A DNA stretch of 64,000 nucleotides from Pseudomonas sp. GOM7 (GTDB lineage: Bacteria > Pseudomonadota > Gammaproteobacteria > Pseudomonadales > Pseudomonadaceae): NCBI RefSeq assembly GCF_026723825.1, contig NZ_CP113519.1:3410001-3474000 (forward strand). The letters are read 5' to 3'. Position 1 is the stretch's first letter; each line of letters opens with the position of its first letter. The notes under the pieces were generated by a model, which saw nothing but the letters and a program-made list of their open reading frames with translations, ran no database searches and had not been told where the DNA came from. The translations under genes and the position numbers were made by a program. Of the stretch, positions 25,663 through 34,512 are shown piece by piece.

Positions 25663-26199
25663 TCAAGAAAAGCTGACGCCGAGAGCCAGGACGAACACCG
25701 CATACAACCCCAGGCTCAGGCCCAGGGAAACGGCAATGATCTGCATGGGTCGACGCTCACCCACGACCAGCATGGTCAGCGCCGAGAGCACTGCGACGCC
25801 GATCAGGGGGCCCAGCTTGTCCAGGTAGGTGCCGATGCCCAGCACTACCAGCACGGCCAGCACGACAGGCAGAGGGCGACATGTCGTGACCATCTGCTGG
25901 ACCGAGCGGCGCAAGCACTTGAGCACCCCAACACCCAGCATCAGCACCACCGCGACGAGGCTGGTCACGGCGATGATCACGGGAAACTCACCGACACCTA
26001 TGCCATTGGGGTTCATCGGCCCGGGCAGTTGCAGGGCATGCCAGCCATACAGGCCGAACACGCCCAGCAGCACGACCCCGGCGAGAATGTCCAATACACC
26101 TGCTGGAACTTTGACTACGGGCTCCGCATTGCACGGCCCCGTTGTCGACGCCTTCGCGCTTGCTGAAGTCGTCGACGCACTCGATGCGTTCATCTTCAT
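25663..26199 (-). CDS. tctB: TctB-type small permease subunit
   Basis: A 178-residue protein with four membrane segments from residue 35 onward (LDILAGVVLLGVFGLYGW, FPVIIAVTSLVAVVLMLGV, PVVLAVLVVLGIGTYL, AVLSALTMLVVG). This is the layout of TctB, which pairs with TctA. The polar Ser/Thr-rich N-terminus of about 30 residues is longer than usual, so a downstream start is possible. First gene of the tctBA unit. Confidence 0.8.
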   Translation of the reverse strand: MKMNASSASTTSASAKASTTGPCNAEPVVKVPAGVLDILAGVVLLGVFGLYGWHALQLPGPMNPNGIGVGEFPVIIAVTSLVAVVLMLGVGVLKCLRRSVQQMVTTCRPLPVVLAVLVVLGIGTYLDKLGPLIGVAVLSALTMLVVGERRPMQIIAVSLGLSLGLYAVFVLALGVSFS

Positions 26200-26744
26200 G
26201 TCCTCTCACCGCGACCTGAGGCCACGGATTTTCCACGCCTGCCAGTGCGCGGTTGTTTTTATTGTCTGGGGTTGTCCACGCACTAAAGCCGCCAGGTGCA
26301 TACCTGGGCGGTTGCAGCGGTGGATTGAATAACCGGCAGTTCTCAACCCATCTCGTTATCGCAGCCCCACTATGACCGAAGGCTTCGCGGCCCTGAACTG
26401 AGAATTTATTTGGCCTAGAGCAGCAAGTTGTTTGTCATGCCTCCAGGCATCGGGCAAGAGTAGCCCGCTGCGCCTGGGATACGCGCCCCGAGCGGCCAGC
26501 ATGGCGCCCGCGCACCCTGAGGACGAGGGGCGAAGAAAAAGCACATCCCAACGTTTTGTTAGACCAACCGGCATCTTTAGTCATTTGAACGCCTGCCGCG
26601 TTGACTCAAGAATGATCCATAGGTGACTGCAGACCTGAAGTTCAAAGCGCCAAGCAAGTGAGTTGGCACTTATCCGTCGGACTGCCATTTCTCCAGGCAC
26701 AACTCGAATCGGTTCATTCAATTTCAATTACAAGAGATTCCATA
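26200..26744. other. Divergent intergenic region, no gene seen
   Basis: This 545-bp gap separates tctB (minus) from the enoyl-CoA hydratase (plus) and should hold promoters for both. Short open frames in it resemble nothing I know and lack ribosome sites. AT-rich stretches at about 26398-26412 and 26715-26745 could be promoter parts, but no palindrome or terminator stands out. Confidence 0.5.
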
Positions 26745-27542
26745 ATGAGTCAGAACACTCTCATCAACTTCAATCAGGAAAACGGCATTGCCGTCCTGAC
26801 CCTGAACCGGCCAGAAAAACGCAATGCGATGAGCGACGCCATGCGCGCCGAGCTGGTCCAGTTGCTGGAGAAATTGCGTAGCGATCGCAGCGTCCGTGCG
26901 CTCATCATCACCGGCACCGGCAAGGGCTTTTGCGCCGGCGGTGACATCGCCGGCATGCAGGCGCGCATGGAGGCCGATCCGGCCGTCGTTGGCTTCAACG
27001 GCTGGGAGCGCCAGCAAGGCGTGCACTATGCCGCCAGCCTGCTGCTCAACCTGCCCATCCCCACCATCGCCGCCGTCAATGGCGCCGCTGCCGGTCTGGG
27101 CGCCGATCTGGCGCTGTCCTGCGACTTCGTCGTCGCCGCGCGCCCGGCCACCTTCACCTGGGCCTACATCGCCCGCGGCCTGATCCCCGATGGTGGTGGT
27201 CTGTACTTCCTGCCACGGCGGGTCGGCCTGGCGCGGGCCAAGGCACTGATCTTCAGTGGCCGCCGTGTCGCCGCCGAAGAAGCGCTGGAACTGGGTATCG
27301 CAGACCGCCTCTGCGAGGCCGACGATCTGCTGAGCAGCGCCATGGCCATGGCCGATGAGATGAGCCGCGGCTCGCGCACCGCCACCGCCCTGACCAAGTC
27401 CATCATCAATCGCAGCTACGAGATGGCCGAACACCAAGTGTTCGCCGAAGGCAGCAAGGCCCAGGGCATCTGCTACACCTCGCAGGAACACCGCGCCTCG
27501 GTGCAGGCCTTCCTCGATAACGCCAAGGAGGCCGCCAAATGA
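26745..27542 (+). CDS. Enoyl-CoA hydratase/isomerase family protein
   Basis: A 265-residue crotonase. The oxyanion-hole blocks are GFCAGGDIAGM (about 62-72) and NGAAAGLGADLALSCDFVVA (about 107-126), with the acidic region IARGLIPDGGGLYFLPR where both catalytic Glu positions of classical hydratases are not obvious. It could hydrate, isomerise or hydrolyse a CoA ester. ATG 26745 opens a tightly coupled operon: its stop overlaps the next start by 4 bp. Confidence 0.85.
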   Translation: MSQNTLINFNQENGIAVLTLNRPEKRNAMSDAMRAELVQLLEKLRSDRSVRALIITGTGKGFCAGGDIAGMQARMEADPAVVGFNGWERQQGVHYAASLLLNLPIPTIAAVNGAAAGLGADLALSCDFVVAARPATFTWAYIARGLIPDGGGLYFLPRRVGLARAKALIFSGRRVAAEEALELGIADRLCEADDLLSSAMAMADEMSRGSRTATALTKSIINRSYEMAEHQVFAEGSKAQGICYTSQEHRASVQAFLDNAKEAAK

Positions 27543-29662
27543 AACAGCTCGATGCCCTGCTCAACCCTAAAAGCGTTGCCGTCATCGGTGCCTCGGCGGA
27601 TGCCAGCAAGACCTCGGGACGCCCGGTTTCCTATCTGCTCAAGCACGGCTTCGCGGGCGCCATCTACCCGGTCAACCCGAAAGCCAGCGAAATCCAGGGG
27701 CTGCGCTGCTACGCCAGCATCGAGGAGCTGCCGCAGGCCCCTGACGTCGGTCTGGTGCTGCTCAGCGCCAAGCGCAGCATCGATGCCGTGCGCTCATTGG
27801 CCAAGCTCGGCTGCAAGGCGGCGGTGGTGCTGGCCAGCGGCTTCGCCGAAGCCGGTGAAGGCGGCCTGAACCTGCAGGAGGAGCTGAAGGCGGCTGCCGG
27901 TTCGATGCGCATCCTCGGCCCCAACACCATCGGCCTGGTCAACCTGTCCGCGCGCATCCCGCTGTCCGCCAGCGGTGCTCTGGAAATCAGCGACCTGCCC
28001 ACCGGCCATGTCGCCGTGGTCTCCCAGAGCGGCGGCATTCTCGGCGCCCTGCTCTCCCGCGCCGCGGGTCGTGGAATCGGTCTCTCCTCGCTGATTTCCA
28101 CCAGCAACGAGGTGGATCTGGAAGTCAGCGACTTCATCGACTATCTGGTGGATGACGACAACACCCAGGTCATCGCCCTGTATCTGGAAAGCGTGCGCAA
28201 TCCTCAGCGTTTTCGTGAAGTGGCGTTGCGCGCCCGCGCGGCGGGTAAACCGCTGGTGGTGTTCAAGATCGGCCGCTCCGAAGCAGGTGCCACCGCCGCC
28301 AGCTCCCATACCGGCGCGCTGGCCGGCGAAGACCGCGTCTACGATGCCTTCTTCCGCGAGCTGGGGGTGATCCGTGCCAACACCTTCGACGAATTCCTCG
28401 ACATCCCCGCCGTACTGGTCGCCGGGCGCCGCCTGGCCGGCCGCCGTGTGGCCATCCTGACCTCCACCGGCGGTGCTGGCACGCTGATCGCCGACAGCCT
28501 GGGCATGAACCACTTCGACACCCCGGCCCCGGATGCCGCCACCGCCGAGAAGCTGCGCGCCCTGCAGGGCGACACCCCCACCGCGCTCGACCGCAACCCG
28601 ATCGACGTGACCCTGGCCGGCCTGCAACCCGACCTGCTGCGCCAGGCGATCCGCACCCTGCTAGCCAGCGACAGCTACGACGCGCTGGTGGTGATCATCG
28701 GCTCCTCCGGCCTGGCCATGCCTGAACTGGTGGTCAGCGCCATCCAGGACTGCCTGGAGACCAATGACAAACCCGTGCTGGCCTACGTCAGCCCCTATGC
28801 GCCCGATACCCTCAAGCGCCTGAACAGCGCCGGCATTCCGGGCTTCAGCTCGCCGGAAAGCTGCAGCGCCGTGCTCGGCGCGCTGGATCTCATCGCCCAG
28901 CCGCTGCCCAACCTGGCAGCCGCGCCGCGCATCCAGTTGCCGGCGATGGTCGAGCAGGCCGCAGGCTCGCTCGATGAGGCCGCCGCCAAGGCGCTGTTCA
29001 GCCAGGTAGGGCTGCGCGTACCGCAGAGCCGCGTGGTCGCCAGCCGCGAGGAGGCCGTGCAGGCCGCTCGCGAACTGGAACATCCGGTGGTGCTCAAGGT
29101 GCTGGACGCCAAGCTGCTGCACAAGAGCGATATCGGCGGCGTGGCCCTGCACCAGACGGCCGACACCATCGGCGCACGCTTCGACAAGATGGCCACGGAA
29201 GTGGCCGGCCACGTCGGCTATCGCCCGGACCGCTTCCTGGTCGAAGCCATGGTCGCTGGCGGTCACGAGCTGATCCTCGGCGCCAACCGCGACGCCCTGG
29301 GCACCACCATTCTCCTGGGTGCCGGCGGCGTCACCGCCGAGCTGTACAAGGACACCGCGCTGCGCATGCTGCCCGAACAGGGTGGCCTGACCCTGGAGCA
29401 GGCTCACTCGATGATGCAGCAACTGATCACCTGGCCATTGCTCGACGGCTATCGCGGTTCCAAGCGCCGTGATACCGAAGCACTGGCCCAGGCCATCGTC
29501 AATTTCTCCGCCCTGGTCGCCGCCTTTGGCGAACGCCTGGTGACGTCTGAAATCAACCCGTTGTTCGTCCTGCCCGAAGGCCAGGGCGTAGTCGCGGCCG
29601 ACGCCGTACTGGTGCTGCAGCAGGCCGACGAAGAAGTCAGCGGGGAACGCCGTCATGGCTGA
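27539..29662 (+). CDS. ADP-forming acyl-CoA synthetase family protein
   Basis: A 707-residue acetate-CoA ligase (NDP-forming) type enzyme. Order: CoA-binding Rossmann domain (KSVAVIGASADASKTSGRP, 10-28), SucC/SucD-like central domain with the probable phospho-His in AASSHTGALAGED (near 257), and a C-terminal ATP-grasp domain (HPVVLKVLDAKLLHKSDIGGV, near 515-540; EINPLFVLP at the end). It activates a carboxylic acid to its CoA ester using ATP and releases ADP. Overlaps the crotonase gene by ATGA and the FadB-like gene by 8 bp. Substrate unknown; feruloyl- and acetate-type enzymes share this layout. Confidence 0.83.
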   Translation: MKQLDALLNPKSVAVIGASADASKTSGRPVSYLLKHGFAGAIYPVNPKASEIQGLRCYASIEELPQAPDVGLVLLSAKRSIDAVRSLAKLGCKAAVVLASGFAEAGEGGLNLQEELKAAAGSMRILGPNTIGLVNLSARIPLSASGALEISDLPTGHVAVVSQSGGILGALLSRAAGRGIGLSSLISTSNEVDLEVSDFIDYLVDDDNTQVIALYLESVRNPQRFREVALRARAAGKPLVVFKIGRSEAGATAASSHTGALAGEDRVYDAFFRELGVIRANTFDEFLDIPAVLVAGRRLAGRRVAILTSTGGAGTLIADSLGMNHFDTPAPDAATAEKLRALQGDTPTALDRNPIDVTLAGLQPDLLRQAIRTLLASDSYDALVVIIGSSGLAMPELVVSAIQDCLETNDKPVLAYVSPYAPDTLKRLNSAGIPGFSSPESCSAVLGALDLIAQPLPNLAAAPRIQLPAMVEQAAGSLDEAAAKALFSQVGLRVPQSRVVASREEAVQAARELEHPVVLKVLDAKLLHKSDIGGVALHQTADTIGARFDKMATEVAGHVGYRPDRFLVEAMVAGGHELILGANRDALGTTILLGAGGVTAELYKDTALRMLPEQGGLTLEQAHSMMQQLITWPLLDGYRGSKRRDTEALAQAIVNFSALVAAFGERLVTSEINPLFVLPEGQGVVAADAVLVLQQADEEVSGERRHG

Positions 29663-31736
29663 AGCCCTGAGCAACGGCCAGGTTCACCTGGCCTACGAGG
29701 GCGAGATCGCCGTGATCACCCTCGACAATCCGCCGGTCAACAGCAGCACCGATGCCGTCAGACGAGGCATTCTCCAGGCGCTGGCGAGCCTTGATATGGC
29801 GCGAACCCGTGCGGTGCTGTTGACCGGTGCCGGACGCAACCTGATGGCCGGCGCCGACCTGCGCGAGCTGGAGAACGAGCCGACCGAGCCCACCCTGCCC
29901 CAGGTGACGGCGGCGCTGGAAGCCTGCCCCCTGCCGGTGATCGCGCTGATCAAGGGCCATACCCTGGGCGGTGGTCTGGAACTGGCACTGGCCTGCGATG
30001 CCCGCCTGGCCACGACCACTGCCAACCTGGGCCTGCCGGAAGTCACGGTGGGCATCATCCCCGGTGCCGGCGGCACCCAGCGCCTGCCCCGCGCAGTCGG
30101 CATGGGCACGGCGCTGGAGATGATCGTCAGCGGCAAACCGATCAAGGCCGCCAAGGCTCTGGAACTGGGTCTGGTGGATCATCTGCTGAGCGCCAGCGAC
30201 GAAGCCGAACAACAGGTCGAAGCCCTGGCCTTTGCCCGCCAATACCAGGGCGGCAAACGACCACTGAGCGCGCGCCCGGTGGCCGCCGAGGACAAGGCCG
30301 CCCTGCGCACGCGAGCCCAGAAACTGATCGCCGCCGCGCGCGGTCTGCCGGCGGCAGCGGTTGCCGCCGAAGTGGTTCTGGCCGCCGATGAGATGAGCTT
30401 CGCCCAGGCCATCGGCAAAGAGCGCGCGGCCTTTCTCGCCCTGCGCGGCAGCCAGGCGGCCCAGGCCCTGCGCTACCTGTTCTTCGCCGAACGCGCCGAG
30501 CCCTATGTCCCGGCGCAGCCGACAGAAGCACGGGTGCTGGAGCGGGTCGCGGTCATCGGTGCCGGCACCATGGGCAGCGGTATCGCCCTGTGCGCGCTGC
30601 AGGCCGGCTGCACGGTGGAGCTGCTCGAACTCAATGCGCAAGCACTCGCCGCAGGCGTCAAGCGCATCGAAGACGAGCTGGCGCGCGACGTCGAGCGCCA
30701 ACGTCTGAGCGCCGACAAGCGCGATGCCATCCTCGCTCGCCTCACCGCCAGTCAGGACATCCAGACCGTCGCCAAGGCCGACCTGGTGATCGAAGCGATC
30801 ATCGAAGACATGGCGGCCAAGCAGGCGCTGTTCCAGCAACTCGCCGCACAGGTGAGCAGCGACACCCTGCTGGCGACCAACACCTCCTACCTCGACATCG
30901 ACGCGATCGCCGAAGGCATTCCTCACCCCGAGCGCGTACTCGGCCTGCATTTCTTCAGCCCGGCACACCGCATGGCCCTGCTGGAAGTGGTGCGCGGCCG
31001 TTCGACCGGCGAGCAAGCGCTGTGCGCGGCGCTGAAATTCGCCGAACGCCTGAAGAAGAAAGCCATCGTCGTTGGCAACGCCTGGGGCTTCGTCGGCAAC
31101 CGTCTGTACGCGGCCTATCGCCGCCAGTGCGAGTTCATGCTCGAAGAAGGCGCCAGCCCCGAGCAGATCGACGCGGCGCTGGAGCACTACGGTTTCGCCA
31201 TGGGCCCGTTCAAGGTGGCCGACATGTCGGGCCTGGACATCGCCTGGCGGATGCGCCAGCAGACCGCCGCCACACGGCACCTGCGTCGCTACGTCGGTAT
31301 CCCCGACCTGCTCTGCGAAGCCGGTCGCCTCGGCCGCAAGACGGCCAAGGGCTACTACCGCTATGGCGAGGACAACAAGCCCCAGATCGACAGCGCAGTC
31401 GCCGAGATCATCGCCGGCTATCGCCGTGAACAAGGCATCGCAGCCAAAGCCTTCAGTGACCAGGAAATCCAGCAGCGCGCCGTGCTGGCACTGATCAACG
31501 AAGCCCTGCTGCTGCTCGCGCAAGGGGTCTGCCAGCGCCCGGAGGATATCGATATCGCTCTCGTCCACGGCTACGGCTTCCCGCGCTGGCGCGGCGGGCC
31601 GGTGTTCATTGCCCGCAGCATGGGTTCGCGTGAGTTGAATGCCGCCCTAGATGGCTTCGTCGAAGCCTCCGGCAAAGGCCAGGAGCGTGGCGATGCCACT
31701 CTGCTGGACGCTGGCACCCAAGCAGAGGAGGAATGA
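29655..31736 (+). CDS. Bifunctional enoyl-CoA hydratase / 3-hydroxyacyl-CoA dehydrogenase
   Basis: A 693-residue fusion resembling the peroxisomal-type multifunctional enzyme. The N-terminal crotonase (1-190) has RNLMAGADLRELE and KGHTLGGGLELALACDARLA plus conserved Glu in LGLPEVTVGIIPGAGGTQRLPR. The C-terminal dehydrogenase has a NAD-binding turn VAVIGAGTMGSGIALCALQAG (near 297) and HFFSPAHRMALLEVVRG with the catalytic His. It performs hydration and oxidation steps of a beta-oxidation-like route. Overlaps its neighbours on both sides, so translation is coupled. Unlike FadB there is no obvious fatty-acid context. Confidence 0.87.
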   Translation: MAEALSNGQVHLAYEGEIAVITLDNPPVNSSTDAVRRGILQALASLDMARTRAVLLTGAGRNLMAGADLRELENEPTEPTLPQVTAALEACPLPVIALIKGHTLGGGLELALACDARLATTTANLGLPEVTVGIIPGAGGTQRLPRAVGMGTALEMIVSGKPIKAAKALELGLVDHLLSASDEAEQQVEALAFARQYQGGKRPLSARPVAAEDKAALRTRAQKLIAAARGLPAAAVAAEVVLAADEMSFAQAIGKERAAFLALRGSQAAQALRYLFFAERAEPYVPAQPTEARVLERVAVIGAGTMGSGIALCALQAGCTVELLELNAQALAAGVKRIEDELARDVERQRLSADKRDAILARLTASQDIQTVAKADLVIEAIIEDMAAKQALFQQLAAQVSSDTLLATNTSYLDIDAIAEGIPHPERVLGLHFFSPAHRMALLEVVRGRSTGEQALCAALKFAERLKKKAIVVGNAWGFVGNRLYAAYRRQCEFMLEEGASPEQIDAALEHYGFAMGPFKVADMSGLDIAWRMRQQTAATRHLRRYVGIPDLLCEAGRLGRKTAKGYYRYGEDNKPQIDSAVAEIIAGYRREQGIAAKAFSDQEIQQRAVLALINEALLLLAQGVCQRPEDIDIALVHGYGFPRWRGGPVFIARSMGSRELNAALDGFVEASGKGQERGDATLLDAGTQAEEE

Positions 31737-31741
31737 GGAAA

Positions 31742-32947
31742 ATGTCAGAAGCCTATATCTGCGATGCGATTCGCACGCCGTTCGGCCGTTTCAATGGCGC
31801 CCTGGCCTCGGTTCGCACCGATGACCTGGCCGCCCTGCCCATCGCCGAGCTGATGGCGCGCAACCCTGGCCTGGACTGGAGCCTGATCGATGACGTGATC
31901 TACGGCTGCGCCAACCAGGCCGGCGAAGACAACCGCAACGTCGCGCGCATGGCCGCGCTGCTGGCGGGCCTGCCGATGTCGGTGCCCGGTGCGACCCTCA
32001 ACCGCCTGTGCGGCTCCGGCCTCGATGCGGTGGGCAGCGCCGCCCGCGCCCTACGCTGTGGTGAGGCGCAGCTGATGATCGCCGGCGGCGTCGAAAGCAT
32101 GAGCCGCTCCCCTTATGTGATGGCCAAGGCGGAACAGGCCTTCGCCCGCGGCCAGCAACTGGAAGACACCACCATCGGCTGGCGCCTGGTCAACCCGAAG
32201 ATGAAGGCGCTATATGGCGTCGATGCCCTGACCCTGACCGCCGAGAACGTGGCCGAGGAAGAAGGTGTGTCGCGTGCCGACCAGGACGCCTTTGCCCTGC
32301 GCAGCCAGCAGCGCTGGCAACGCGCCCAGGAAGCAGGCTTCTTCGACCGGGAAATCATGCCGGTGACCATCGCCCAGCCGCGCAAGCCGGAGCGCATCGT
32401 CAGCCAGGACGAACACCCGCGCCCGGACAGCACGCTCGACGCGCTCAGCGGCCTGAAGGGCGTGGTCAAGGCCGATGGCACGGTGACCGCCGGCAACTCC
32501 TCGGGCATCAACGATGGCGCCTGTGCGCTGCTGCTGGCCAATGGCGCAGCCGTCGACCGGCATGGCCTCAAGCCACGCGCCCGGGTTGTGGCCATGGCCA
32601 CTGCCGGTGTCGCCCCACGCCTGATGGGCATGGGCCCGGTACCGGCGGTGGAAAAGGTCATGGGCCTGAGCGGACTGAACATCGAGCAGATGGACGTGAT
32701 CGAGTTCAACGAGGCCTTCGCCGCGCAGGCCATCGCCGTGTGCCGGCGCCTGGGGCTGCAGGACGACGACCCGCGGGTCAACCCCAACGGGGGCGCCATC
32801 GCCATCGGCCACCCCCTGGGCGCCTCCGGGGCGCGGCTGGTCACCACCGCGCTGAACCAGTTGGAGCGCCAGCAGGGCCGTTATGCGCTGTGCAGCATGT
32901 GCGTCGGGGTCGGCCAGGGCGTGGCCCTGATCATCGAGCGGCTCTGA
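31742..32947 (+). CDS. Acetyl-CoA acyltransferase, 3-oxoadipyl-CoA thiolase type
   Basis: A 401-residue thiolase. Catalytic Cys is in LNRLCGSGLDAVGSAAR (near residue 90), His in NPNGGAIAIGHPLGASGARL and the second Cys in CSMCVGVGQG. AYICDAIRTPFGRFNGALASVRTDDLAA and VKADGTVTAGNSSGINDGA closely resemble PcaF/PaaJ beta-ketoadipyl-CoA thiolases, hinting at a dicarboxyl-CoA substrate giving succinyl-CoA and acetyl-CoA. ATG 31742 (MSEAYICDA) fits the family start; ATG 31733 overlaps the previous stop and is also possible. Confidence 0.85.
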   Translation: MSEAYICDAIRTPFGRFNGALASVRTDDLAALPIAELMARNPGLDWSLIDDVIYGCANQAGEDNRNVARMAALLAGLPMSVPGATLNRLCGSGLDAVGSAARALRCGEAQLMIAGGVESMSRSPYVMAKAEQAFARGQQLEDTTIGWRLVNPKMKALYGVDALTLTAENVAEEEGVSRADQDAFALRSQQRWQRAQEAGFFDREIMPVTIAQPRKPERIVSQDEHPRPDSTLDALSGLKGVVKADGTVTAGNSSGINDGACALLLANGAAVDRHGLKPRARVVAMATAGVAPRLMGMGPVPAVEKVMGLSGLNIEQMDVIEFNEAFAAQAIAVCRRLGLQDDDPRVNPNGGAIAIGHPLGASGARLVTTALNQLERQQGRYALCSMCVGVGQGVALIIERL

Positions 32948-33025
32948 AGCCGCCGACGAGCCCTCTGCAATCCGGCTGACAAGGTGCTTGCAGCCGGGTC
33001 CTTCAGGCCATTCCAGGATGGGATC

Positions 33026-33424
33026 ATGAGCTATTTCTTCGAAGCCTCGATCAAGCCTCGCTTCAGCGAAACCGACATGCGCGGGCATATCAACAACACC
33101 GTGATTCCCGTCTGGCTGGCCGACGGCCGTGCGGCACTGTTTCGCGAAGAGCTGGGCTCCCGGGTGCCGACCATGGTGGTCAACCTCAACGTCGATTTCA
33201 CTCGCGAGCTGCACTGGGGCTCCCCGGTGACGGTTCGCACGGCCGTCGAACGAATCGGCAACAGCTCCATCCGCTTCGTTCAGGAGCTGTGGCAGAACGA
33301 CCAGCGCTGCGTGCAGGCCCGCACCACAGTGGTCACCCTGGATAGCGAGACGCGCAAACCGATACGCGTTCCCGAGCACGAAAGAGCCTTGCTGGCCCCG
33401 TACCAGTTGAGCGCCGAGCAATAG
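33026..33424 (+). CDS. Acyl-CoA thioesterase, 4-hydroxybenzoyl-CoA thioesterase family
   Basis: A 132-residue hotdog-fold protein with FSETDMRGHINNTVIPVWLADGR, the active-site block (Asp in TDMRGHINN). It hydrolyses an acyl- or aryl-CoA. It follows the thiolase by 78 bp in the same direction and probably relieves CoA trapping in the operon. Convergent with the LysR gene. Confidence 0.8.
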   Translation: MSYFFEASIKPRFSETDMRGHINNTVIPVWLADGRAALFREELGSRVPTMVVNLNVDFTRELHWGSPVTVRTAVERIGNSSIRFVQELWQNDQRCVQARTTVVTLDSETRKPIRVPEHERALLAPYQLSAEQ

Positions 33425-33462
33425 GCCTGCTGGCACATTCGCCAGGCGCTCGCCCTGGCTCG

Positions 33463-34392
33463 CTATTCGAGGGTGCGTAACGACGGAAAGTCGGCGAGCA
33501 GTTCGATCAGGGTTTCCCGCAGCCATCGGTTGGCCGAATCGTGATGGAAGCGGGTGTGCCAGTGCAGATGGATGTCGTAGCCGGTGATGTCCCAGGGCAG
33601 AGGCAGCAGGCGAACCTGGGCGATCTCGGCGAAGCGGCGCCCCACCGCCAAAGGAACGGTGGCAATCATGTCGGATTCGGCCACCAGAAACGGCACGCCC
33701 ATGAAGCGCGGCAGACTGAAGCGTATGCGACGGGTGACACCACGCAGCGCCAGCTCGCGATCGAGGATGCCCATGCCACGGCCATCGGCCTGCACGGCGA
33801 CATGATCGGCCGCCTGGTACTGCTCTGCACTCAAACCCTCGGCGATATGCGGATGATCCTCCCGCACGATGCAGACGAAACTGTGGCTGTACAGGGCGCG
33901 ATTGCGGATCGACGAATTGAGCAGGCGCGGGAAGTAGCCGATGGCCGCATCCACGTCTCCGGCATCCAGTCCCTCCTCCAGTTGCTCGGGAGATAGCGCC
34001 AGCGTGCGAATACGCAAGCCTGGCGCACGCTCGTCGAGTACCCGCATCAACTTGGGCAAGAACACCATCTCACCGATGTCGGACATGCACAGCACCAGTT
34101 GACGCTCCGAGTGCTCGGCGACGAATCCAGAGGACGGCAGCACCTCATTGCTCACCAGCTCCAGAATGCGCTGCACCGGCTCGGCGATCTGCAAGGCCCT
34201 GGCCGTCGGCTGCATCCCCCGCGAGGTGCGCACGAACAAGGGGTCATCGAAGAGTGTGCGCAACTTGGACAGCGCAAAGCTCATGGCCGGCTGGCTGAGC
34301 CCCATCAGGTCACCGGCCTGGGTCACGCTCTGCTTGCGGCGCAGCGCATCGAAGACTTTCAGCAGGTTCAGGTCGACGTCCCTGATATCCAT
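33463..34392 (-). CDS. LysR-family regulator divergent from the IlvD-AcnX operon
   Basis: A 309-residue LysR protein with DNA-binding domain VDLNLLKVFDALRRKQSVTQAGDLMGLSQPAMSFALSKLRTLFDDPLFVRTSRGMQPT (6-65), close to the NahR/NodD branch that senses aromatic or related acids. ATG at 34392 (MDIRDVDLN) is the family start; the frame stays open upstream across the neighbouring gene but that is not conserved. Divergent arrangement with the dehydratase gene 120 bp away makes it the likely activator of that operon. Confidence 0.87.
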   Translation of the reverse strand: MDIRDVDLNLLKVFDALRRKQSVTQAGDLMGLSQPAMSFALSKLRTLFDDPLFVRTSRGMQPTARALQIAEPVQRILELVSNEVLPSSGFVAEHSERQLVLCMSDIGEMVFLPKLMRVLDERAPGLRIRTLALSPEQLEEGLDAGDVDAAIGYFPRLLNSSIRNRALYSHSFVCIVREDHPHIAEGLSAEQYQAADHVAVQADGRGMGILDRELALRGVTRRIRFSLPRFMGVPFLVAESDMIATVPLAVGRRFAEIAQVRLLPLPWDITGYDIHLHWHTRFHHDSANRWLRETLIELLADFPSLRTLE

Positions 34393-34512
34393 ATTTTGGA
34401 TTTCACATATAAGAGAAATTAGGTTTTCGGATTCTATGCATCCTCCTAGACTCGCCACAAGACATCCGTGACCCACGGCCTGGCTGCAAGAATAAGAACA
34501 ACGGAGCACACA
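34393..34512. promoter_or_regulatory. Divergent LysR/IlvD promoter region
   Basis: A 120-bp gap, AT-rich from 34393 to 34440, between divergent genes, the normal place for a LysR operator. GGATTCTATGCATCC (34429-34443) has only 4-bp arms and is a weak candidate. Confidence 0.4.

Noticed and set aside
26356..26574. 72-codon open frame in the tctB/enoyl-CoA hydratase gap
   Set aside because: No ribosome site or recognisable similarity; region is better read as divergent promoter space.
29637..31568. 643-codon open frame antisense to the FadB-like gene
   Set aside because: Typical high-GC antisense shadow; the plus-strand product is a clear crotonase/dehydrogenase fusion.
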